Shown here piece by piece: positions 45,459-52,157 of a DNA stretch of 64,000 bases (positions are counted from its first letter, which is position 1; each line of letters opens with the position of its first letter). The position numbers and the translations under genes are program-made. This DNA comes from WTAW01 sp964406575. Its GTDB lineage: Bacteria > Acidobacteriota > Aminicenantia > Aminicenantales > Aminicenantaceae. The stretch lies in assembly GCA_964406575.1 (NCBI GenBank), contig CAYOSH010000001.1, forward strand, positions 193,390 through 257,389. The letters are read 5' to 3'. A model generated the notes under the pieces. That model made no database searches, had not been told where the DNA came from, and saw only the letters and a program-made list of their open reading frames with translations.

Positions 45459-45767
45459 TCATTTTGCCATCTCCGCCCATATCACTTTCTGAAGTTTATA
45501 GGCAGTTTTCAGGGCTTCCGCACCGTCGGGGGTGAGCGTGTAGAAGATCTTCCGTCTTCCCCCTCTTTCTGGGGAGGGCTTCCCGATAGATTTGCTCACA
45601 TAACCTTTTCTGTGGATCTGGTCCAGATAGCTGTACAGTGTTCCATAGGAGAGAGATCTTCGGGCGATGTCTTCGATCTTTTCTCTGATCGTAACACCAT
45701 AGGCATTATCTTTGAGCCTCAAAATCGCCAGTAGGATTATCGATTCGTACAGAGTCAAGTCTTTCAT
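45459..45767 (-). CDS. PadR-family transcriptional regulator
   Basis: 102 residues with AGGAGG ahead of the ATG. The winged-helix domain has the PadR pattern (LILLAI-like start, YGVTIREKIEDIARRSLSYGTLYSYLDQIHRKGYV, GGRRKIFYTLTPDGAEAL). It binds DNA as a dimer and probably represses its own operon with the permease 9 bases downstream until a ligand binds. The C-terminal dimer helix is short. A candidate operator lies upstream at 45781-45802. Confidence 0.92.
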   Translation of the reverse strand: MKDLTLYESIILLAILRLKDNAYGVTIREKIEDIARRSLSYGTLYSYLDQIHRKGYVSKSIGKPSPERGGRRKIFYTLTPDGAEALKTAYKLQKVIWAEMAK

Positions 45768-45780
45768 GAGAGCCTCCTAA

Positions 45781-45802
45781 TCTATATATACGGAAAATCC
45801 GT
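45781..45802 (-). promoter_or_regulatory. Candidate PadR operator/promoter
   Basis: An inverted repeat ACGGAAAATCCGT at 45790-45802 adjoins TATATATA, 15-35 bases ahead of the PadR start. A TATATAG-rich repeat (CTATATGTATATAG at 51713-51726) lies ahead of the other PadR gene. Both match the TA-rich dyads that PadR regulators bind; this is an inference. Confidence 0.35.
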
Positions 45803-45969
45803 AAAAAGAGTTACAAAAAATGTAGATAATACATACGTCAGCATTAATTCAGAATTTTCAGAGCCCCATTTTCTTTGCGATTCATCCGCTTTCTTTTTGT
45901 GACACTTTCGGCGTCCTCGGGTGTTTCACATATCTAGGAAGTTCAATCGGAGACAGATCGGAGGGTACA

Positions 45970-46401
45970 GTGAAAAAATACAAAACGATCACAATCTTGG
46001 CATTTGTTGTCTTTGTTTTTGGCGGGTCCAACATGTTCGCTCATGGGAAAAAACCGCAACTGCCGGATAATTACATCACCTTTTCCTTCGTGATCCACCC
46101 GGCGAGTGTGGGATATAAACACCGTGTGGCCAGCAGCACTTATCTGACGACGAACCTGGATTATGTTGGAGATAGAAATGACATTTACTTCCAGGTAGGC
46201 GCCGGATATATGATCCCTCGCAAGTTCTGGATATTCTGGTTTTATGGCGGCACCGGGCTTCAGTTTTCACGGAACCATGCCTACCAATATCCATACATCA
46301 CTTTGGGCACGCGGTTTTGGATCCTCTATTCTGAAGTCGTCTATCCCATACAAAGAGGAGGAGATTCGGGCTTTCGCTTGGGTTTCAGCGTGACCTTTTG
46401 A
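45970..46401 (+). CDS. Small exported beta-rich protein, function unknown
   Basis: The start is GTG at 45970, with GGAGGGTA before it. A signal peptide (MKKYKTITILAFVVFVFGGSNMFAHG) precedes ~115 residues of alternating aromatic/glycine strands (YFQVGAGYMIPRKFWIFWFYGG, GFRLGFSVTF) ending in Phe, so it may be a small outer membrane barrel. I do not recognise a family. It is divergent from the PadR gene and may share its regulatory region. Confidence 0.65.
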   Translation: MKKYKTITILAFVVFVFGGSNMFAHGKKPQLPDNYITFSFVIHPASVGYKHRVASSTYLTTNLDYVGDRNDIYFQVGAGYMIPRKFWIFWFYGGTGLQFSRNHAYQYPYITLGTRFWILYSEVVYPIQRGGDSGFRLGFSVTF

Positions 46402-46764
46402 TGAGAGGTGTCTGTTGGGATGTGTTAGGAGCTATCCAAAATGGCTATCTCAGAGGGGACCGGATGTTAAAATTTTTTCTGAAGGCTGCTGTTTTTATCA
46501 GGCCTTAGATCTTGCTTTCCCAGTTAACAATACAATTTTAGTATGAAAGAGCTTTATATTGAATCTTTTGTGAATGTACGGATGTCGATCCTAAAATAGT
46601 GGAAATTGATGATGCGAGGAAGAGGCTCGCCGCATTAAAGAATTAAGCTCAACACCAATTTGTTTTCTGATTTAGGGTCCGTTCCCTGAACGGACTGTTT
46701 GGGAAACAGTCCCACCATTTGCGCTTCCGGTTCTGAGTCGATATTTCAGTTCGGGGAGCGATCG
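46402..46764. other. Intergenic stretch with remnant and double-hairpin repeat
   Basis: A short coding-like tail (VDPKIVEIDDARKRLAALKN followed by TAA at 46644) has no start and may be the end of a lost gene. A double hairpin follows at 46677-46712. Confidence 0.35.
46677..46712. repeat. Double-hairpin palindromic repeat, second copy
   Basis: Hairpin one pairs GTCCGTT (46677-46683) with AACGGAC (46689-46695). Hairpin two pairs GGACTGTTT (46692-46700) with AAACAGTCC (46704-46712) around GGG. The two share GGAC and could switch. The layout is like the copy at 17134-17170. Confidence 0.6.
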
Positions 46765-47259
46765 CTACTTTCCCATATCCTGTGCTGTGTCATTGTTCCA
46801 GATGGAGCGGGACACTTTCCATGCGCCGTCCTCCTGTCTCCTGAGAATGCGAAACAGTTTTCCTCTTTCCCGGATGGTTTCTCCTGCAGCTCTGGCCGCA
46901 TTGGAAAAATAACCCCATTCATAGGCCCAGTCGCCCAGGATCTTGATCTCTTGGAAATCATGGGAATATTCGGTGATCTCGATGTTGTGAAGCTGCTCTT
47001 TTTGCCCTTGAATATATTCCCGGATGGCATCCTTACCTTTAATGGGAGGCCGCTCCGGAGGGAGAAGAACACAATCGTCTGTCATTAGAGTGAGCAGGGT
47101 ATCGAAATCACCTCTTTTTGAAGCTTCTTGATCTATTTTGTGCAATTTTTCTATAGCGGCCAGAGACTCTTGTTCGGGGGGTGTCTTTGTTCTATCGGAT
47201 CGACAGCCAGAAACTGCTCCAACGATCAAAAGAAGTATCAGAAGAAGTTTCTTTCCCAT
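46765..47259 (-). CDS. SnoaL-like (NTF2-fold, DUF4440-type) lipoprotein
   Basis: MGKKLLLILLLIVGAVSGC is a lipoprotein signal (Cys19), and GGGGAGGA lies ahead of the ATG. The remainder is one NTF2-like domain with the conserved blocks KIDQEASKRGDFDTLLTLMTDD, VLLPPERPPIKGKDAIREYI, YEWGYF and DGAWKVSRSIWN. In this family such domains bind small ligands or act in polyketide-like or amino-acid-linked chemistry; the exported form has no known role. 164 residues, standard. Confidence 0.85.
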   Translation of the reverse strand: MGKKLLLILLLIVGAVSGCRSDRTKTPPEQESLAAIEKLHKIDQEASKRGDFDTLLTLMTDDCVLLPPERPPIKGKDAIREYIQGQKEQLHNIEITEYSHDFQEIKILGDWAYEWGYFSNAARAAGETIRERGKLFRILRRQEDGAWKVSRSIWNNDTAQDMGK

Positions 47260-47434
47260 GCTATCCTCCCCATTCTCGTAACCAAAGCAAAATTATCCTG
47301 ATATCGCGCATATGTTTTCACTTTTGCGCAAGCTGTTCGCGTTAGAATTCCACTATTATAACCAATATAAAAGTTGTCATAAATGAATACGGATATGGAA
47401 AACTTTGGTTGGAGCTTCCCAGCAGGAAAGCAAA

Positions 47435-47582
47435 ATGAAGAGCACTCCTCTTCGGCGCGTCCCTGGCCCTGACCATCAATGTTGGTCTTATTGTCATGAC
47501 GATGGCCATGATCGTCATTTTTTATAGAGTAAAAGGTCACCAGTGGCCTTCTGTAGAGAAAAATTCTGAGAAAAATCCCTAA
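47435..47582 (+). pseudogene. Possible frameshifted small membrane protein
   Basis: The ATG at 47435 follows AGGAAAG, yet its frame soon becomes non-coding. One base out of frame, a 43-codon stretch (GASLALTINVGLIVMTMA, IVIFYRVKGHQWPS) reads as a single membrane span with a basic tail and ends with TAA at 47580. Deleting one base near 47444 would join them into a 48-residue protein. This could be a real mutation, a sequencing error or chance. The rest of 47260-47848 shows nothing else. Confidence 0.3.
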
Positions 47583-47848
47583 AAAATAACCCGTAATTCA
47601 TTTTCTTTCAGGACTTGAGATGGTCTAAATGATCAACCTAAGAACCTGAAAACTCTGTTTGAGCAGGGCACTTCTTTTAAAATTATACTGTCCGATAACG
47701 GACATCTTTTGTCCTGTGCACGGACAGAATATTTGGGGCATTGCGCCAAATTTCTCTTATTCACCCAGGAGAACAGAGGTTGGCACGCTTATTGCTATAT
47801 AAGAGGGTGGTTAGACAAATGAAAGAAAAAAATAACACGGAGGAAAAA

Positions 47849-48037
47849 ATGAGACTCATAGAGAAAGCATTGATCTTGTTAGCGGCTATTGTTATCAGCC
47901 TGACCGCATTCAGTTTGATTTCTGGGCCTGCAGTGGATATGGTCAAAGTGGGAAAACAGGCCGGATACGAGATCATCACCAACTGGATTGCGAAAACAGA
48001 TGTGGCCTCTGATCATACCAGAACAAGAAAAGCTTGA
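47849..48037 (+). CDS. Small single-pass membrane protein, function unknown
   Basis: 62 residues, starting with MRLIEKALILLAAIVISLTAF. GGAGG lies 5 bases ahead of the ATG. One hydrophobic segment (residues ~6-25) and a polar C-terminus are visible; no family is recognised. Upstream in-frame codons exist but are less plausible. The ribosome binding site supports expression. Confidence 0.45.
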   Translation: MRLIEKALILLAAIVISLTAFSLISGPAVDMVKVGKQAGYEIITNWIAKTDVASDHTRTRKA

Positions 48038-48080
48038 GATCACCAGGCCGACAAAAATGAAGAGGTCCAACATCAAACTT

Positions 48081-48130
48081 AGGGATTGGCTGGTAAAGAT
48101 GGCCTTTGCCTGTCGAGTCAGCCAATCCCT
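48081..48130. repeat. 12-base perfect inverted repeat
   Basis: AGGGATTGGCTG (48081-48092) is repeated inverted as CAGCCAATCCCT (48119-48130), with a 26-base loop. There is a weak T-rich run after it, so it may end transcription in the intergenic space between the small protein gene and the ABM gene, or mark a structured RNA. Confidence 0.5.
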
Positions 48131-48225
48131 CAACCAGTTTTTGATCCCACCGTTTTTTTCTCCCGCTTTTATCCCTTCCCGCTTTTTTAAATCCTCTCCC
48201 TTGAGACGTCCTCACGTCTAATTCC

Positions 48226-48525
48226 TCACGATCGTTTCGATTTTAAGAGCTTTAATTCCTTTGCCTGCGAAATAGTCTCGCAATACTCGAAGAAAGCCTC
48301 CAGGTATTTGACTCTGTAGGGAGCGTTGTCGAAAATTTCTCTGGCCTTTTCATCTTTGCAGGTGACCAGGTGTATATCGGTGAGATCGTCTTTGGTTGAG
48401 AAGACGTCAAAAGTCAGAACTCCGGGCTCATTGTCATACACAGAATTTGCATAATCGTCGATAGCTTTTTTGGCTTCGGCGATCTTGTCTTTGCGAATGG
48501 TGTATTGGAACATCGTGTGAATCAT
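48226..48525 (-). CDS. Antibiotic biosynthesis monooxygenase (ABM)-like protein
   Basis: 99 residues with AAGGGAG before the ATG. It follows the ferredoxin-like ABM/quinol-monooxygenase pattern: MFQYTIRKDKIAEAKKAID, EPGVLTFDVFSTKDD, HLVTCKDEKAREIFDNAP. These cytoplasmic dimers oxidise aromatic substrates without cofactor, or handle stress compounds. The substrate cannot be read. It is divergent from the EF-G gene. Confidence 0.8.
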   Translation of the reverse strand: MIHTMFQYTIRKDKIAEAKKAIDDYANSVYDNEPGVLTFDVFSTKDDLTDIHLVTCKDEKAREIFDNAPYRVKYLEAFFEYCETISQAKELKLLKSKRS

Positions 48526-48805
48526 GAGTTTTCTCCCTTACGGAAAGCATGGGCTTCCTGTTGAAAATCAAGCACCAACATGCGTGTATTATACAGACAT
48601 CTTTTGAAGAAAATAAACAGCGCAGGAAAGATTAGTTTGGGAAACGGACCCTGCATCAGCCAGTGGAGTTGTGTTCGATTTTCATTTATAATATTCAGTT
48701 CAGGGATTGAATTGGTCCACACATTGGCGTATACTCCTCCATTTTATATCCCCAGAAGATGGGCATACTCTGATGGACGCAATCAGCCATGAAGGTTAGA
48801 GACAG

Positions 48806-50896
48806 ATGAAGATCGAATTGAAAAAACTCCGGAATATCGGTATCAGTGCGCACATCGACTCCGGCAAGACCACACTGACAGAGAGGATCCTGTACTATTG
48901 CAAAAAAATACGCAGGATCCATGAAGTCCGGGGAAAAGATGGCATCGGAGCCACCATGGATTCCATGGAATTAGAGAGGGAAAGAGGGATCACCATAACA
49001 TCGGCGGCCACCAATGTGGAATGGGACGGTTTTTCGATAAACATCATCGACACACCCGGGCACGTGGATTTCACCATAGAAGTGGAGCGTTCTCTCAGAG
49101 TTCTCGACGGCGCTATCCTGGTCCTGTGTTCTGTGGGCGGGGTGCAGTCGCAATCCATTACGGTCGACCGTCAGCTTAAACGCTATAAAGTCCCAAGCCT
49201 CGCATTTATAAACAAATGCGACAGGATCGGAGCCAATCCGTATAAAGTCAAAGATCAACTGGTCAAAGACCTAGGGCGCAATGCCGTGTTGATGCAGATT
49301 CCCATTGGCCTTGAATCCAACCACAAGGGGGTGGTTGACCTCGTCACCATGAAGGCGCTTTATTTTGATGGCCCTTCCGGAGAGATCGTCCGTGTTGAGG
49401 GCATCCCTCCGGATTTGAGCGATGAGGCTGAATCCAAGCGGGAGGAGATGCTGGAGGCCGTCTCGATGTTTTCGGAAGAGTTGATGGCGGCGATCTTTGA
49501 AGACCAGGTGACAGATGAGCTTATTTATGATGCGGTGCGAAAAGGGGCTATATCGAACAGTCTGACGCCAGTTTTTATGGGATCTGCATACAGGAACAAG
49601 GGTGTTCAGCCCCTGCTGGATGCCTTTGTCAGGTATCTTCCTGATCCCTCCGAGGTCGAAAACTTTGCCATCGATTTGGATCAGGGGGAGAAAGAAATCA
49701 AGCTGGAGGCAGATCCGGATGCTGACAGTGTGGCCTTGGCTTTCAAGCTAGAAGAGGGGCAGTATGGGCAGTTGACTTATATCCGGATCTATCAGGGAAG
49801 CCTCAGGAGAGGAGAGGCGCTTTATAACACACGCTCTCAAAGGACGTTCAAGGTGGGTCGTCTGATCCGGATGCATGCGGACAGCATGGCGGATATTGAT
49901 GAGGCCGGGGCAGGAGATATTGTGGCCCTCTTCGGAATCGAATGCGCCTCTGGTGACACCTTTGTGAAGCCAGGGCTCAACTTGTCCATGTCCTCCATCT
50001 ATGTTCCTGATCCCGTGATCTCCCTTGCCTTGACGCCGATAGATAAAAAGGCGTCCGATAATATGGCTAAAGCACTGCAACGATTCACGAGGGAAGACCC
50101 CACATTCCGCACTCATGTCGATCCCGAATTGAACCAAACGCTCATTCAAGGGATGGGAGAGCTCCATCTGGATGTCTATGTGGAACGGATGAAACGGGAG
50201 TATAAGGTGGAGGTACAAACAGGGGCACCACAGGTGGCTTATCGAGAGACAATCGGCCAGAGTGCCGAATTTGATTACACCCATAAAAAACAAACCGGGG
50301 GGGCTGGCCAATTCGGCCGCGTCATCGGTCATATCGAACCCATGGGTCAGGGGAACTATGAGTTTATGGATGAGGTGAAAGGGGGACGTATCCCCAGGGA
50401 ATTCATCCCCGCTTGCAACAGAGGTTTTCAGGAAGCGCTCAAGGAGGGGCCCTTGATCGGATTTCCTGTGGTGGGTGTCAGAGTCACTCTCGTCGATGGT
50501 CAGGCCCACTCCATCGATTCTTCAGAGATTGCCTTCCGTACGGCTGCCAGGCATGCTTTTAAGCAGGCTTACGGGAGAGCAAAACCTCATATCCTCGAAC
50601 CCATCATGAAGGTTTCTGTCGAAGGTCCTTCGGAATTTGTGGGAAACATCTTTGCAACCATCAATCAGAGACGGGGAATCATTGTCAGTTCTGTCGAAGA
50701 TGGGACCTTTGCCCGGATAGACGCGGAGGTTCCCCTGAGCGAGATGTTCGGTTACTCGACAACTCTCCGCTCACTGACCCAGGGAAAGGCGGAATTCACG
50801 ATGGAATTTTTGAAGTACAGGAGAGTGCCCGCAAATATCTCTGAGGAATTAAAAACAAAATTCGACGAGATAAAAAGTCAGAAGCACAGTCATTAA
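48806..50896 (+). CDS. Elongation factor G paralogue (EF-G, AHIDSGKT type)
   Basis: 696 residues in the five-domain EF-G order. GTPase motifs: AHIDSGKT (16-23), RERGIT, DTPGHVD, NKCDR and GSA. The Ser in AHIDSGKT (Ala in ordinary FusA) is typical of the mitochondrial/spirochaete-like EF-G subgroup. Domains II-V with IPREFIPACNRGFQEA and the SLTQGKAEFTMEF end are complete. In that subgroup one paralogue moves ribosomes and another works in recycling. No ribosomal protein gene is near. It is followed 13 bases later by the P-loop gene, so they probably share a transcript. Confidence 0.93.
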   Translation: MKIELKKLRNIGISAHIDSGKTTLTERILYYCKKIRRIHEVRGKDGIGATMDSMELERERGITITSAATNVEWDGFSINIIDTPGHVDFTIEVERSLRVLDGAILVLCSVGGVQSQSITVDRQLKRYKVPSLAFINKCDRIGANPYKVKDQLVKDLGRNAVLMQIPIGLESNHKGVVDLVTMKALYFDGPSGEIVRVEGIPPDLSDEAESKREEMLEAVSMFSEELMAAIFEDQVTDELIYDAVRKGAISNSLTPVFMGSAYRNKGVQPLLDAFVRYLPDPSEVENFAIDLDQGEKEIKLEADPDADSVALAFKLEEGQYGQLTYIRIYQGSLRRGEALYNTRSQRTFKVGRLIRMHADSMADIDEAGAGDIVALFGIECASGDTFVKPGLNLSMSSIYVPDPVISLALTPIDKKASDNMAKALQRFTREDPTFRTHVDPELNQTLIQGMGELHLDVYVERMKREYKVEVQTGAPQVAYRETIGQSAEFDYTHKKQTGGAGQFGRVIGHIEPMGQGNYEFMDEVKGGRIPREFIPACNRGFQEALKEGPLIGFPVVGVRVTLVDGQAHSIDSSEIAFRTAARHAFKQAYGRAKPHILEPIMKVSVEGPSEFVGNIFATINQRRGIIVSSVEDGTFARIDAEVPLSEMFGYSTTLRSLTQGKAEFTMEFLKYRRVPANISEELKTKFDEIKSQKHSH

Positions 50897-50909
50897 GGAG
50901 TTAAGTTCT

Positions 50910-51623
50910 ATGGTCAAAACTGAACTCATTAAACGCAGTCCTTTGAGGGTTCTGGAAGAGTCGATCCGGGGGGGCTTAGGCACGGGGAACATCGCCATCC
51001 TGGCTTCCCGGAAGGGTGTGGGAAAGACAGCCTGTCTTGTCCACATCGCCACAGATAAGCTGCTCCAGAACAAACCTGTCATTCATGTGTCGTATGCAAG
51101 CCGGGTGGACTATATCATCAAATGGTATGAGGATATCTTTAAAGAGATTGCCAAAACGCGTGATCTGGAGGGATCGATAGACGTCCATGACGAGATCATA
51201 AAGAACCGCGTCATCATGAATTTCAAGCAGGATGGAGCAAACACGGACCAGGTCTTGAAAAGCCTTGAGGCGATGGTCCAGTTTGGGCAGTTTGCTCCCC
51301 ATACAGTGATTGTTGATGGATACGATTTTTCGTTGGGAACTCCTGAGGATCTGCTGAAGTTCAGAGAATTTGCCATCAAAGTCGGCACAGAGGTGTGGTT
51401 CAGCGCATCACTCAGAGGAGAAGAGCCGCTCTTTGATGAACAGGGTGTGCCGGTCGTTCTTCAGCGGTATTTGGATGAAATCGCCGTCTTGATCACTCTG
51501 GCTTTTAAGGAAGAATTTGTGCGGCTCAATTTGATAAAGTGCCATGAATGTCTCTCTCTAGGAGAGTTACCGCTCAAGCTCGATCCCCAATCGCTCCTCA
51601 TCGCCAAATCTGAGCAACCCTGA
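50910..51623 (+). CDS. P-loop (RecA/KaiC-like) NTPase of unknown function
   Basis: 237 residues; TAAGGAG precedes the ATG. A Walker A motif SRKGVGKTA lies at about residues 33-41, and VIVDGYDF at about 133 may be the Walker B strand. It lacks the ABC signature and a helicase fold. The layout (GLGTGNIAILAS start, then a central helical region) is like small RecA/KaiC-type ATPases. I do not recognise a named family. Its place directly after the EF-G gene suggests a role tied to translation or ribosome state; this is inference. Confidence 0.6.
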   Translation: MVKTELIKRSPLRVLEESIRGGLGTGNIAILASRKGVGKTACLVHIATDKLLQNKPVIHVSYASRVDYIIKWYEDIFKEIAKTRDLEGSIDVHDEIIKNRVIMNFKQDGANTDQVLKSLEAMVQFGQFAPHTVIVDGYDFSLGTPEDLLKFREFAIKVGTEVWFSASLRGEEPLFDEQGVPVVLQRYLDEIAVLITLAFKEEFVRLNLIKCHECLSLGELPLKLDPQSLLIAKSEQP

Positions 51624-51712
51624 CGCACTTCATGTGACTTTGTCGCGCCTCGTTTGTTGAGGTGCCCTTCAATAGAATAAAAAAATTGCCAACCTTTTTT
51701 ATCTGTTTACGT

Positions 51713-51726
51713 CTATATGTATATAG
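51713..51726 (+). promoter_or_regulatory. Candidate PadR operator, second operon
   Basis: CTATAT and ATATAG flank GT, about 107 bases ahead of the second PadR start. See the candidate site at 45781-45802. Confidence 0.3.
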
Positions 51727-51832
51727 CAATCCTAATAATTTGAAACAAATGATTCAGAGGGTGCAAAACATTTTATACAGAGTTTATTGCGAATCTATTA
51801 CGAAAAAGCTGAATTTATCTTAGGAGGAGCGA

Positions 51833-52156
51833 TTGGACCTTTTGACAAGGGCTGAAGAGTTGATCCTGCTGGCTGTATGGCGGCTCAAAGAAAGCGCCTA
51901 TTGCCTGCCCATTCATGAGCAGGTTTCCCAGATCACGGGAGAAAAATTGTCACTCGGGTCCATTTACATGCCTTTGGACCGTCTCGTGAAGAAGGGATGC
52001 CTAGAATCCTATCTTTCTGATGCCACTCCCGAAAGAGGGGGACGTCACAAGCGGATCTATCAACTGACGCGTGAGGGATTAAAAGCCTTGCAGAAAATCC
52101 GGAACGTGCAGGACAGGATGTGGCAAGGGATCTCAGATTTGATTGAAGAAGGTTAA
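51833..52156 (+). CDS. PadR-family transcriptional regulator
   Basis: The TTG start at 51833 follows AGGAGGAG. The 107-residue winged helix is a homologue of the PadR at 45459-45767 (LILLAVWRLKESAYCLPIHEQVSQITGEKLSLGSIYMPLDRL, GGRHKRIYQLTREGLKAL). The stop TAA overlaps the reading frame of the permease gene, so the pair is translationally coupled. It probably controls that gene. Confidence 0.92.
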   Translation: MDLLTRAEELILLAVWRLKESAYCLPIHEQVSQITGEKLSLGSIYMPLDRLVKKGCLESYLSDATPERGGRHKRIYQLTREGLKALQKIRNVQDRMWQGISDLIEEG

Positions 52157-52157
52157 G

